NCBI RefSeq assembly: GCF_030407495.1 | Contig: NZ_JASDDG010000006.1 | Span: 50,097-114,096, forward strand | DNA length: 64,000 bases | Origin: Arthrobacter sp. APC 3897 | GTDB lineage: Bacteria; Actinomycetota; Actinomycetes; Actinomycetales; Micrococcaceae | Direction: 5' to 3' | Part shown: positions 42,710 to 51,348 of the stretch, piece after piece | Position numbering within the stretch: the first letter of the stretch is position 1 | Layout of the letters: the number at the start of each line of letters is the position of its first letter | Notes under the pieces: model-generated | Seen by the model: only the letters and a program-made list of their open reading frames with translations | What the model was told of the DNA's origin: nothing | Databases searched by the model: none | Translations under genes and position numbers: made by a program

Positions 42710-44296
42710 CTATTTGGGGTTCGAATACATCACCATCAGAAGGCACACCGTGGAGAATCCCGCCTGCGCCAGCAGGAGCACGCCCGGGGCATAGCCCAGG
42801 AACAACCCCAGCAGCAGCGGCACCAGCGCCAGCAGCGTGGTGTCCACACCGCGGATCATCGCCCCGGTCTGAGCGGTGGGCACCGGACCGAAGACGGTGT
42901 CCACGGGCGGTGCGGTCCAGTCCGGCTGGACCCGGTACGCTCCGCGCACGGATGACGCGCCAAACCCCGCGCCTGCGAGCGCCCCCAACGCAATCAGCTC
43001 AGGGCTCCCCGCACCCAGCACCACCAGTACGGCACACATCAGGGCGGACCACAGGGTGAGGGCGGCCGCGGGCAGCACCATCCGGCTCAGCCGCACCACG
43101 CCCTGCGAGAGGGGAAGCAGCACATCCAGTCCCGGCATAATCGCCGTCTGCCGCGCCAGCGCTCCCGGTGCCGGAACCACCGCACACACAGTGGCGGCGA
43201 TCAGGGCCAGCTGCACCGGAACCGGTTGCCTTCCGCCGGTCAGCAGCAGAGTGACACAGAGCAGAAGCATCAGCACCGGGCGGACCCACCACCGGGGCGT
43301 CCGCAGGAAGGCAGCGGTATCGGCGCGCAGCAGTGCCCCAAACGGCGTCCGTGCACCCTTCGCGTACCAGCGGCCGGCGCGGGAGGAAACGACGGCGCCG
43401 GGTTCGGCGGACAGCGCACGCGCCACCTCGTTCGGATCCATGAGATACACCGCGGAGCCGGCATGCCCGGACACCGCGCCGCCGCGGATAAGGTCCCGGG
43501 CCGGAATGTTCCCCAACCCGGGGCGGCTGAGCAGCCACAGCACGACGGCGGCTGCCGCCGTGACGAGGGCAGGTCCGCACAGCCCGGCCGCCGCCTGCCG
43601 CGGAACAAAGCTCAGCACAGCCAGCAGCAGCAGACCCGGAAGCGGGCCGGAGGCTGTTCGCCGGGCCGCCCCGGACCACGCCGGTGTCGCCGCTCCGGCA
43701 TTTGTTCCTGATCCGGTGCCGACCTGACGCAGGAGCGCGAGCTGCACCGCGCAGACGGCCGCCAGGCCAAACACCGCTGCCGCCGCGAATTGTCCGCGCA
43801 CGCCGGCGGTCAGGTCCGTGATGAAGCCGAACGGCAGATAGAGCACCGAGGCCCCCGCCCATGCCAGGAGCAGACGGCGGATCAGGCGTCCGGCCACCAG
43901 ACGCCGGCGGGGCACGGGCAGGCCCAGCCACCAGTACCCTTCGGGTCCGCTGACGGCGGCCGGACCCAGTTTCCGGGCCACCACCATGATTGCCGCCAGT
44001 GCCGCGAACAACAGCACTGTCGGTGCCGCGCCGTCGGGCAGGGAGAACGACAGCGGGTCCACCAGGGTGCGCCCGCCCGAATTACCGGACCAGGCAACGG
44101 CCACCTGTTCGCGCAGCGCCAGGACCAGTCCCGCGGCGAGTGCCGCGATGGTTCCGCCGGTAAGGACAGCAGTGTAGACGTCAACGAAGATATCCCGGAA
44201 CCGGCTTCGGCCCCGGGTGTACGCACGGGAGGCCAGCCGGGTGAAGCGGACAGGATCGAAGACTGCGGGTGATCCGCCGGCGAGCCGGGAGCTCAT
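42710..44296 (-). CDS. DUF6297-type ABC transporter membrane protein
   Basis: 528 aa, strongly hydrophobic with about twelve segments and an N-terminus rich in Arg (ASRAYTRGRSRFRDIFVDVYTAVLTGG). The closely spaced upstream gene encodes an ABC ATPase, and this protein starts two bases after its stop, so the two form a transporter. Actinobacterial proteins of this kind are grouped as DUF6297. Substrate and direction are unknown, but the absence of a binding protein suggests export. Confidence 0.75.
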   Translation of the reverse strand: MSSRLAGGSPAVFDPVRFTRLASRAYTRGRSRFRDIFVDVYTAVLTGGTIAALAAGLVLALREQVAVAWSGNSGGRTLVDPLSFSLPDGAAPTVLLFAALAAIMVVARKLGPAAVSGPEGYWWLGLPVPRRRLVAGRLIRRLLLAWAGASVLYLPFGFITDLTAGVRGQFAAAAVFGLAAVCAVQLALLRQVGTGSGTNAGAATPAWSGAARRTASGPLPGLLLLAVLSFVPRQAAAGLCGPALVTAAAAVVLWLLSRPGLGNIPARDLIRGGAVSGHAGSAVYLMDPNEVARALSAEPGAVVSSRAGRWYAKGARTPFGALLRADTAAFLRTPRWWVRPVLMLLLCVTLLLTGGRQPVPVQLALIAATVCAVVPAPGALARQTAIMPGLDVLLPLSQGVVRLSRMVLPAAALTLWSALMCAVLVVLGAGSPELIALGALAGAGFGASSVRGAYRVQPDWTAPPVDTVFGPVPTAQTGAMIRGVDTTLLALVPLLLGLFLGYAPGVLLLAQAGFSTVCLLMVMYSNPK

Positions 44297-44298
44297 TG

Positions 44299-44985
44299 TC
44301 AGCGTCCCGCTATTTCGGCGGCCGCGCGGTCGGGCGCGATCCCGCGGACGTCGTCGTCAATTAACAGGCACCGGTCAGCCGTGGCCAGCAGCAGCGCCGG
44401 ATCGTGGGTGACCAGCAGGACCGTACCGCCGGCGTCGGCGTAGGCTCTCATCCGCTCTCCCAGCCGCTCACGCATGACCGGGTCCAGACGCTGCTCGGGT
44501 TCATCCAGGATCAGCAGGGAGGAGGGACGGATCAGGGCAGAGGCCAGCAGCAGGCGGCGCCGCTGCCCGGACGAGACGGAGGCCGGAACGGCATCGGCAC
44601 GCTCCTGCAGGACGAAGAAGTCCAGTTCGGCGTTCACTGCTTCCTCAGGGTCCGGAACGGAGTGTCCGCGGGCAACCAGCTGGAGGTGTTCGCGGACCGA
44701 AAGGGAGGGGAAGAATGCATCCTCATCGAACAGGGCTGCGACCTGCCGGCGGAACGGCAGCGCGTCTTCGTTGACCGGCAGGCCGTGTACCAGCACTTCG
44801 CCGTCGAGCATCGGCTGTTTCCCGGCGATGGTGCGGGCTGCGGTGGATTTGCCGGCTCCGTTGAATCCCACCATGCCCAGGATCTCCCCGGCGTACACCT
44901 GCGCCGTGATGGGTCCGCACACCGGCGCGCCCCCGTATCCCACGGACAATTCGGATATCTCGAGCACAGCCCCCGCTGAAGTCAT
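44299..44985 (-). CDS. ABC transporter ATP-binding protein
   Basis: 228 aa. Walker A is GFNGAGKST, the Q-loop region is FRRQVAALFDED, the signature is ASVSSGQRRRLLL, Walker B is LLILDEPEQRLD, and the switch His is in VLLVTHDP. The signature has SSGQ in place of SGGQ. DEDA replaces the usual Q-loop context, suggesting an export-type ATPase. A TAGATT box lies six bases before the ATG, so the transcript is probably leaderless. Operon with the DUF6297 membrane protein. Confidence 0.88.
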   Translation of the reverse strand: MTSAGAVLEISELSVGYGGAPVCGPITAQVYAGEILGMVGFNGAGKSTAARTIAGKQPMLDGEVLVHGLPVNEDALPFRRQVAALFDEDAFFPSLSVREHLQLVARGHSVPDPEEAVNAELDFFVLQERADAVPASVSSGQRRRLLLASALIRPSSLLILDEPEQRLDPVMRERLGERMRAYADAGGTVLLVTHDPALLLATADRCLLIDDDVRGIAPDRAAAEIAGR

Positions 44986-44991
44986 GCGACC

Positions 44992-44997
44992 AATCTA
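44992..44997 (-). promoter_or_regulatory. Candidate -10 box of the ABC/DUF6297 operon
   Basis: On the minus strand TAGATT ends six bases before the ATG at 44985. Confidence 0.45.
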
Positions 44998-45044
44998 GCG
45001 GACCGTGCGGGAATGACTTCGGAAGAGGACGCGTTGGCGCAGAC

Positions 45045-45752
45045 ATGACCTCTTCACCCGCCGCCGTCCCAGGCACCTCCTCTGATCAAACCGCTGCCTC
45101 CGCCACGGAGCACCTGCACATTGCTGTGGTGGGCGCGGGCAAAGCAGGCACCGCCGTTGCCCGTTCCCTGCTCGACGCCGGGTACCGGGTTTCGCTGTCC
45201 GCCTCCGGCGATCCGCAGATGCTGTCGCTGATGGCCGGCATCATTACCCCGGGCGCCGAGCCGAAGTGGACCCGTGACGCCGTGTCAGACGCCGGACTCG
45301 TGATCCTTGCGCTGCCGCTGCACCGGCTGAATCTCATCGATCCGGCCCTGCTGGCGGGCAAGGTGGTGGTGGACACGATGAACTACTGGCCGCCCGTGGA
45401 CGGGGACATTCCGGCCTTCATGACAGAGGACGAGGGGTCATCCGTGGTGGTGCAGGAGATGTTCCCTGACGCCGCCGTCGTGAAAACTTTCAATCACACC
45501 GGCTACGCGGCCCTGGAGCCGGACCGCCGTCCCGCCGGGCATCCGGAACGGCTTGGCCTGGCGGTGGCGGGGAACCGGCCGGACGCCGTCGCGCTCGTCT
45601 CGTCCGTGGTGGAACGGATCGGCTATGACCCGGTTCCGGTCCCGTCCCTGGCCGGGACGCTGTTCCTGCAGCCGGGCGGGTCCGCGTTCGGAGCCCGGCT
45701 GACCGCCGCACAGCTGAAAGAGCTGGCACTCCTCCCCCAGCCCGTGGCCTGA
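45045..45752 (+). CDS. NAD(P)-binding F420-reductase-like protein
   Basis: 235 aa. Rossmann motif VVGAGKAGTAVARSLLDAGY after a 25-residue Ala/Ser-rich lead. It is followed by VVVDTMNYWPPVDG and AAVVKTFNHTGY, which align with the NADPH-dependent F420 reductase-like / 6-phosphogluconate-dehydrogenase-like fold. It is a distant relative of the two close paralogues further on (45830 and 50342). No evidence for F420 use itself; the product could oxidise or reduce a small metabolite. Confidence 0.78.
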   Translation: MTSSPAAVPGTSSDQTAASATEHLHIAVVGAGKAGTAVARSLLDAGYRVSLSASGDPQMLSLMAGIITPGAEPKWTRDAVSDAGLVILALPLHRLNLIDPALLAGKVVVDTMNYWPPVDGDIPAFMTEDEGSSVVVQEMFPDAAVVKTFNHTGYAALEPDRRPAGHPERLGLAVAGNRPDAVALVSSVVERIGYDPVPVPSLAGTLFLQPGGSAFGARLTAAQLKELALLPQPVA

Positions 45753-45829
45753 CCCGCAGAACTGCCGCGGGAATTTTCCCGTTCCGGCGGTTGCTTGCAC
45801 ACCACAACGCCAACGAAGGGATAAGCACC

Positions 45830-46546
45830 ATGCCAACACTGGGAATCATAGGAAGCGGAAACATCGGATCGGCCGTGGCGCGGCTGGCGGTTGGTGCAGA
45901 CATGAACGTCATCATCGCGAACTCCCGGGGACCGGAAACGCTTCAGGACCTGATTACCGAGCTGGGTCCCCCAGCCCAGGCCGGAACGGTTGAAGAGGCA
46001 GCCAGCCAGACCGACGCCGTCGTGCTCTCCATTCCGCTCAAAGCGGTGAAGGACCTGCCGGAGGGTCTGCTGGCCGGCAAACTTGTCCTGGATACCAGCA
46101 ACTACTACCCGTCCCGCGACGGACGCATCAAGGAACTTGATGACAGCACCGTCACCACCAGCGAGCTGGTGAAGCAGATGCTCGGCGACACCCGCTACGT
46201 GAAGGTTTTCAACAACATCACCGCGGCACACATCCCGGCCCTCGCGCGGCCGGACGAGGCATCGGACCGTTCGGCGCTGCCCATCGCCGGCGACGACGAC
46301 GCCGCCAAGGTGCAGGCGGCTGCCATCATCGAGCGGCTTGGCTATGACACGGTGGATGCAGGCACGCTGGCCGATAGCTGGAAGTTCGAGCCCGACACTC
46401 CGGCCTACGGGCTGATGTACTTCGCTGATCCCAACGCGTCCGAGCAGCAGCTGATGAGTGCCCCTCCCAGTGCGACGCCCGCGGATGAGGTCCGCTCGGC
46501 ACTCGACGCCGCCCCGCGGGTCAACGTAGCAGAGCGGAAGTTCTAG
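45830..46546 (+). CDS. NADPH-dependent F420 reductase-like protein, paralogue A
   Basis: 238 aa from ATG 45830, preceded by GAAGGGATAAG. The N-terminal Rossmann motif is LGIIGSGNIGSAVARLAV, with IANSRGPETL just after the second strand; the Ser-Arg there suggests NADP preference. The core motif is LVLDTSNYYPSRDGRI, then YVKVFNNITAAHIPAL. The same gene has a close paralogue (50342-51058) of exactly equal length. The frame extends upstream to 45791, but the conserved start is at MPTLGI. Substrate unknown. Confidence 0.85.
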   Translation: MPTLGIIGSGNIGSAVARLAVGADMNVIIANSRGPETLQDLITELGPPAQAGTVEEAASQTDAVVLSIPLKAVKDLPEGLLAGKLVLDTSNYYPSRDGRIKELDDSTVTTSELVKQMLGDTRYVKVFNNITAAHIPALARPDEASDRSALPIAGDDDAAKVQAAAIIERLGYDTVDAGTLADSWKFEPDTPAYGLMYFADPNASEQQLMSAPPSATPADEVRSALDAAPRVNVAERKF

Positions 46547-46562
46547 GCCCTACCCGGGAACA

Positions 46563-46602
46563 TGACGGGCCGGTCCGCCGAGTATGGTGGCCCGGCCCGT
46601 CA
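46563..46602. terminator. Strong hairpin after paralogue A
   Basis: Arms TGACGGGCCGG (46563-46573) and its perfect complement (46592-46602), with a further CCGCC/GGTGG pairing inside. It starts 17 bases after the stop. No T-run, as is usual in high-GC actinobacteria. Confidence 0.75.
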
Positions 46603-46693
46603 CCTGCCTGCCCCGACCTTCGCCTACAGTGTCCCTAGCCGGGGAAGTCTTCCCTGACACTTCATCGGGCAGGACGGAAACGGGGCTGGCGCA

Positions 46694-47194
46694 GTGGGCG
46701 GTTCAGAGAGTTTCAAGGCAGTTCTGGCGGTCATAGCGATGACTCGAAATGCACGGATGTCGCCGCCTCTGGCATGCACAGCAGTTACGACAGCCGAATC
46801 GGGTACGACAGAAGACGCCGTCAAGGTGAACCGCAGCCGCAGCACCTGGTCCCTCACTGACGGCATCAGCGGTTCCAGCTGTGATCCTGTCAGAGGGCTG
46901 GTCATGTGGTCGCCGTCCGGAGAAGAGGTCGGCGGCCTGGAGCGGGCTGATTGGATGCCACCGCAGATAGCACTCTTCCACCCGCTGCAGATGCGGATCT
47001 GGGACGGGGTGAGCGACCAGATGCGGGTTGTCGACGCGTTCGAAGACGATGTTTTTGTGACGTTGAGACTGCAGCATCGGGAGGCACCAGACGAAACCGG
47101 TGAAGCCACTATCAACCGGGAGTTCGGTGTGGTCACCGAATACCGGGATGCCGCCACCGAAATACTGCTGACGAATCTGCATATCGATTTGTAG
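46694..47194 (+). CDS. Hypothetical protein
   Basis: 166 codons from GTG 46694; internal ATGs at 46739 and 46757 are alternatives because no clear ribosome-binding site marks the first. The part from about residue 42 looks globular and codes with high-GC third positions: STWSLTDGISGSSCDPVRGL, MRVVDAFEDDVFVTLRL, FGVVTEYRDAATEILLTNLH. The opposite strand has a longer frame but Arg/Cys-rich and without coding signs. No family recognised; the old yellow enzyme gene follows 143 bases later. Confidence 0.5.
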   Translation: MGGSESFKAVLAVIAMTRNARMSPPLACTAVTTAESGTTEDAVKVNRSRSTWSLTDGISGSSCDPVRGLVMWSPSGEEVGGLERADWMPPQIALFHPLQMRIWDGVSDQMRVVDAFEDDVFVTLRLQHREAPDETGEATINREFGVVTEYRDAATEILLTNLHIDL

Positions 47195-47337
47195 CGGCAC
47201 CGCCGGGAGGCAGCGGTGTGAGTTCGCTCGCTTCGCGGAATATCCCGGTTGCCGCCCCCTGTTGTCGCTGGATATATCAATCTCCAGCTCAGGCCGCTCC
47301 AAGGGAGCCCGAGCGACGCGACAAAAGGAAATCCTGA

Positions 47338-48420
47338 GTGAAACTCTTCACCCCGCTCACCGTCGGCACCATGGAACTGCCCAACCGCCTCGTCATGGCA
47401 CCGATGTCCCGCATAAGGGCCGACCGTAACGGCGTTCCCACCGACATTATGGTTGAGCACTACCGGCAGCGCGCGTCCCTGGGCCTGATTGTCACCGACG
47501 GCGTCTACCCCTCCTTCCCCGGCCAGGGCAACCCGCTGATGCCCGGATTGGTCACCGAAGACCACGTTGCCGGCTGGAAGCGCGTCACCGAGGCCGTGCA
47601 CGAGGCCGGCGGCCGCATCGTTGCCCAGCTCATGCACTCCGGCCGCGTAGCCCACGAAAGCATCAACGGCGGACACCAGCCCCAGGCCCCCAGCGCCATC
47701 GCGCTGGAGGGCATGGCCCACACCTATGACGGCAAGCAGCCCTACCCGGTGCCGCATGCCCTGACCGAAGCGGAACTCCCCGGCGTCGTGCAGGACTTCG
47801 TGTCCGCCGCGCAGAACGCCATGAAGGCAGGGTTCGACGGCGTGGAGCTGCACGGTGCCAACGGCTACCTGCTGCAGGAATTCCTCTCCCCCGTCTCCAA
47901 CACCCGCACCGACAACTACGGCGGCTCGCCGGAAAACCGGGCCCGCCTGGTGATCGAGGCCTTCCGTGCCGTGGCCGAGGCGATCGGCGCCGGGCACACC
48001 GCCATCCGCATCTCTCCGGAGCACAACATCCAGGGCGTGCTGGAAACCGACCGCGAGGACGTCACCGCCACCTACACCGCCCTGGTGGACGGCATTGCGG
48101 ATCTGGCACCGGCCTACCTGTCCATCCTGCACAAGGACCCGGCCGACGAAATGATCCAGGACCTGCGCCGCCGCTTCGGCGGCCCGGTCCTCATGAACAC
48201 CGGCTTCGGCACCGTCACTACGCGCGATGACGCCATCATGCTGCTCGAAGAGGACCTGGCTGACGCCGTCGTCGTCGGCCGCCCCGTGATGGCCAACCCG
48301 GACCTGGCCCGCCGCTGGCAGGAAGACCTGCCGCTGAACGAGCTGGACCAGGCCACCGTCTACACCGACGGCGCCGCCGGCTACACGGACTACCCGGTGC
48401 TGGAACCGGTTGCTTCCTAA
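47338..48420 (+). CDS. Old yellow enzyme family ene-reductase (NemA/XenB-like)
   Basis: 360 aa, GTG start after AAAGGAAA. FMN-dependent TIM barrel: LPNRLVMAPMSRIRA, GLIVTDGVYPSFPGQG, IVAQLMHSGRVAHES, FDGVELHGANGYLLQEFLSP (His and Asn that bind the carbonyl), RTDNYGGSPENRARLVIEA and ADAVVVGRPVMANPDL. These enzymes reduce activated C=C bonds or nitro compounds with NADPH and are cytoplasmic. Length is typical. A bidirectional terminator follows. Confidence 0.93.
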   Translation: MKLFTPLTVGTMELPNRLVMAPMSRIRADRNGVPTDIMVEHYRQRASLGLIVTDGVYPSFPGQGNPLMPGLVTEDHVAGWKRVTEAVHEAGGRIVAQLMHSGRVAHESINGGHQPQAPSAIALEGMAHTYDGKQPYPVPHALTEAELPGVVQDFVSAAQNAMKAGFDGVELHGANGYLLQEFLSPVSNTRTDNYGGSPENRARLVIEAFRAVAEAIGAGHTAIRISPEHNIQGVLETDREDVTATYTALVDGIADLAPAYLSILHKDPADEMIQDLRRRFGGPVLMNTGFGTVTTRDDAIMLLEEDLADAVVVGRPVMANPDLARRWQEDLPLNELDQATVYTDGAAGYTDYPVLEPVAS

Positions 48421-48432
48421 CTGAAACAACAA

Positions 48433-48467
48433 CGGCAGGCCTTCCGCACACTGCGGGAGGCCTGCCG
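48433..48467. terminator. Bidirectional hairpin between converging genes
   Basis: Arms CGGCAGGCCT (48433-48442) and the complement (48458-48467), with inner CCGCA/TGCGG pairing. It lies between the stops of the old yellow enzyme gene (plus) and the amidase gene (minus). Confidence 0.75.
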
Positions 48468-48492
48468 CTGTCCGGGGACCGGCGGGAAACGG

Positions 48493-49899
48493 TTAGGCCG
48501 GCGTCCTGGATAAATCGGCAATCCGGCCCACGTAATCCGTGGCCAGCTCATAAGTGCGTGCGACCGTCAGGATGGCGGATTCCTCGAAGGGCCCGCCAAT
48601 GATCTGCATGCCCAGCGGAAGTCCCGCGGAGGAGAACCCACAGGGCACCGACACCGCAGGCAAACCGGTCAGGTTTCCCGGTGCGGACATGCGGACCATG
48701 GCATCCGTTGCCGTTTCCACTGTTCCGTCAGGCCAATAGATCTGAGGATCGTCCGCGGCGACGGCGGGAGCCGGAACGGACGGCGCAATCAGCACGTCAA
48801 TATCGGCGAACATCTCCTCCCATCCCTGCTTTATCAGCTGCCGCATACGGAGCGCGTCAATGTAGTCCGTGGCCAGGATGGTTTCACCCACCTCAAGCAG
48901 GGCACGAACCTCCGGCGTATACAGGTCGGGGTTGGTCCTCATGGCATGCCGGTGATAGGCACTGGCTTCGGGCATCAGGATTCCCCACTCAGCAGCCTGG
49001 ATACTCTCCGCCCGCGGGATCAGGACTTCAACAAGCTCTGCCCCAAGCCCTTCCAGCAGCGTCGCGGCTCCGGAGACAGCGGCCGCGACCTCCGGGTCCA
49101 CCCGGTCCGTGTAGAAGTTGACGGGGATGCCGATCCGCAGGCCCTTCACTCCCCGTTCCAGCCCGGCAGTGAAATCCGGGACCGGCATGTTCACGGACGC
49201 CGGATCCCGGCTGTCATATCCCGCCATGGCATTCAGCACCAGGGCAGCGTCGGTGACGTTCCGGGTCAGCGGTCCCACGTGATCCAGGGACCAGGACAGT
49301 GACGCAACGCCGAACCGCGAGGCGCGCCCATAGGTCGGCTTAAGTCCAACCGTTCCGCACAGAGCCGCCGGAATCCGGATCGATCCGCCCGTATCGCTGC
49401 CCAGCGCCACCAGGCAGGATCCGGACGCGACGGCGGCGCCGGAGCCGCCGCTGGAACCACCGGGGCTGGTGCTCACATCCCAGGGGTTGCGGGTTGTCGG
49501 CGTCACCACACCGAAGGCAAACTCATGCGTATGGGTCTTGCCCACCAGCACCATTCCCGCCTCCGAAAGCGCCGTGACGGCGGCGCTGTCCGTCTCGGGA
49601 ATGAAGTGCTCCCTCACCCTGGAACTTGAGGTGGTGGCAATCCCCGCCGTGTTGTAAAGATCCTTCACACCCAGGGGAATGCCGTGCAGCGGCCCGCGGC
49701 TCCGGCCCGCAGCAATCTCTTCGCCGGCCTTCTTTGCCTGCGCCATCGCTGCGTCCGCGGTCACGGCGGCAAAGGCATGGATCTGCGGTTCGACGGCGGC
49801 GATCCGGTCCAGCGCGGATTCAGTCAGTTCCAGCGGCGACAGATCACCGGCGCTGATCGCGTTGGAAGCCTCGGTAAGTGAGAGTTCGTACGGTTCCAT
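48493..49899 (-). CDS. Amidase (amidase signature family)
   Basis: 468 aa. Ser-cisSer-Lys catalytic triad: Lys in GIPLGVKDLYNTAG, cis-Ser in STSPGGSSGGSGAAVASG, and the nucleophilic Ser in LGSDTGGSIRIPA. The length and the motif fit GatA/AtzE-like hydrolases. The upstream small gene (49909-50100) is probably its partner. The ribosome-binding site AGGAG overlaps the stop codon of that gene, so the two are translationally coupled. The substrate is not evident; no gatB is present, so this is not the tRNA amidotransferase. Confidence 0.9.
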   Translation of the reverse strand: MEPYELSLTEASNAISAGDLSPLELTESALDRIAAVEPQIHAFAAVTADAAMAQAKKAGEEIAAGRSRGPLHGIPLGVKDLYNTAGIATTSSSRVREHFIPETDSAAVTALSEAGMVLVGKTHTHEFAFGVVTPTTRNPWDVSTSPGGSSGGSGAAVASGSCLVALGSDTGGSIRIPAALCGTVGLKPTYGRASRFGVASLSWSLDHVGPLTRNVTDAALVLNAMAGYDSRDPASVNMPVPDFTAGLERGVKGLRIGIPVNFYTDRVDPEVAAAVSGAATLLEGLGAELVEVLIPRAESIQAAEWGILMPEASAYHRHAMRTNPDLYTPEVRALLEVGETILATDYIDALRMRQLIKQGWEEMFADIDVLIAPSVPAPAVAADDPQIYWPDGTVETATDAMVRMSAPGNLTGLPAVSVPCGFSSAGLPLGMQIIGGPFEESAILTVARTYELATDYVGRIADLSRTPA

Positions 49900-49908
49900 G
49901 GTCTTCTC

Positions 49909-50100
49909 CTACTTCCAGGCGGCGCTGAAGGCGGTGGCGGGAGGCGTTTCGCCCAGGTCCCGGCTGCTCAGCGTTTTCAACAGCGCGTGGATTGGTGCCG
50001 CCGCTTCCGCCAGGGCAAGGGCACGGTCGGGGCTCAGTTCCAATCCCGCCAGGGCTGCCATGCTGCCGAAGACCTCAGGGTTTTGATCAGGTGACTGCAT
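49909..50100 (-). CDS. Small GatC/AtzG-like partner of the amidase
   Basis: 63 aa, ATG with AAAGGA ahead. Helical: MQSPDQNPEVFGSMAALAGL, LALAEAAAPIHALLKTL, ending ETPPATAFSAAW. Pattern and genomic position fit the small helical proteins (AtzG-like, GatC-like) that bind and stabilise amidases such as AtzE. It is directly before the amidase with nine bases between. Similarity is by pattern only because the protein is so short. Confidence 0.65.
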   Translation of the reverse strand: MQSPDQNPEVFGSMAALAGLELSPDRALALAEAAAPIHALLKTLSSRDLGETPPATAFSAAWK

Positions 50101-50341
50101 CGTGATCCTTTCGGTTGCAGGACTGGTGATCCGGCGTGGTGCCGGTCACGGCCTGTACGGCATAACCTACCCAAAAGACACCGGATGGGGTCCGCACGAC
50201 GGGAAAGCCGGGCGCGTACCGCGGCCGACGGCCCTGTTCGGCCCGTCGGGAATTCCTCCACCGCGGCGGCAGTTCCCTTCATGAGGGACCGCCGGAGTAC
50301 ACACCTGCCGGTCCAGCCGAACATCATCGAAGGGATTCATC

Positions 50342-51058
50342 GTGGCGACATTGGGAATTATCGGAAGCGGAAACATCGGATCCGCAGTCGCACGGCTCGC
50401 AGTGGCCGCCGGCATGAACGTTGTCATTGCCAACTCGCGGGGACCTGAAACGCTGGCTGAACTGGTCGCCGAACTGGGCCCGCAGGCCCAGGCCGGAACG
50501 GTGGAGGACGCGGCGAAACTTGGCGACGCCGTCGTGCTGTCCATTCCGCTCAGCGCGGTCTCCGGGCTTCCGGAGGGACTGCTGGCCGGCAAAACCGTCC
50601 TGGACACCAGCAACTACTACCCGTCCCGGGACGGGCGTATTGCCCAACTGGATGACAGCACGGTGACCACAAGCGAACTGGTGCAGAGCCTGCTGCCCGG
50701 AGTGCAGTACGTCAAGGCCTTCAATAACATCCTGGCCCACCACATTCCGCTGCTGGCCCGCCCTTCCGGGGCCGATGACCGCTCCGCACTGCCCGTTGCT
50801 TCCGACGATCCGGCTGCCAAGGCTGAGGCGGCGGCGCTTATCGAGGCGCTGGGCTACGACGTCGTCGACGCCGGCGCCCTCGTTGACAGCTGGCGGTTTG
50901 AGCCGGACTCCGCGGGCTACACCCGCCTGTACCTTGCGGATGAGAGCACGCCCGATGAGGAGCTGATGACCTCGGTTCCCGGGACAACCCCGAAGACGAA
51001 GGTTGAGTCCGCCCTGGCATCGGCTACCCGGGTGAACGTGGCCGAACGCGTCTTCTGA
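50342..51058 (+). CDS. NADPH-dependent F420 reductase-like protein, paralogue B
   Basis: 238 aa, GTG start after GAAGGG. Nearly the same as paralogue A (45830-46546): LGIIGSGNIGSAVARLAV, IANSRGPETL, LDTSNYYPSRDGRI and an end in VNVAERVF versus VNVAERKF. The upstream GAAGGGAT leader is also alike, so the copies come from a duplication that kept the ribosome-binding site. Same unknown reaction expected; differences lie mainly after residue 130. Confidence 0.85.
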   Translation: MATLGIIGSGNIGSAVARLAVAAGMNVVIANSRGPETLAELVAELGPQAQAGTVEDAAKLGDAVVLSIPLSAVSGLPEGLLAGKTVLDTSNYYPSRDGRIAQLDDSTVTTSELVQSLLPGVQYVKAFNNILAHHIPLLARPSGADDRSALPVASDDPAAKAEAAALIEALGYDVVDAGALVDSWRFEPDSAGYTRLYLADESTPDEELMTSVPGTTPKTKVESALASATRVNVAERVF

Positions 51059-51182
51059 GCTTCCGGACGCGCCTCGATCCGGTGAATTGATCCTGCGCCC
51101 TGAGCCACCCCGCTGAACGGGCACGCTGCGGGAGACTGCCGACGTCGCCGTTACCGTATCGGGGAACTGCAATACTCTGACG

Positions 51183-51344
51183 ATGACCGTCAACTTCGAG
51201 TGCATCACCCGGACGTCCGTGCCCGCAGCCGAGCTCTTTGACCGGGCACGGAACATCGATGCGCACAAGGATTCGACGGCGCGGTCCAGGGAGGAGGCGG
51301 TCGGCGGCGGGGCGGTTGACCCTCTCCCCGGACAAGTAGACTGA
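51183..51344 (+). pseudogene. N-terminal remnant of an SRPBCC-family gene
   Basis: A 53-codon frame from ATG 51183 to TGA 51342-51344. It reads VNFECITRTSVPAAELFDRA, then RNIDAHKDSTARSREEAVGG, which matches the first strand-helix part of SRPBCC proteins of the cell-division-inhibitor type; after this the family sequence (about 100 more residues) is missing. Too short to fold, so I call it a fragment. Its end provides a promoter-like sequence for the next gene. Confidence 0.6.
51316..51342 (+). promoter_or_regulatory. Candidate promoter of the methyltransferase gene
   Basis: TTGACC (51316-51321) and TAGACT (51337-51342) with a 15-base spacer. The -10 ends six bases before the GTG at 51349, so the transcript would be leaderless. 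There is no ribosome-binding site before the GTG. Confidence 0.55.
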
Positions 51345-51348
51345 AACG

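Noticed and set aside
46624..48432. 602-codon minus-strand frame
   Set aside because: Antisense to the old yellow enzyme gene, which has all family motifs.
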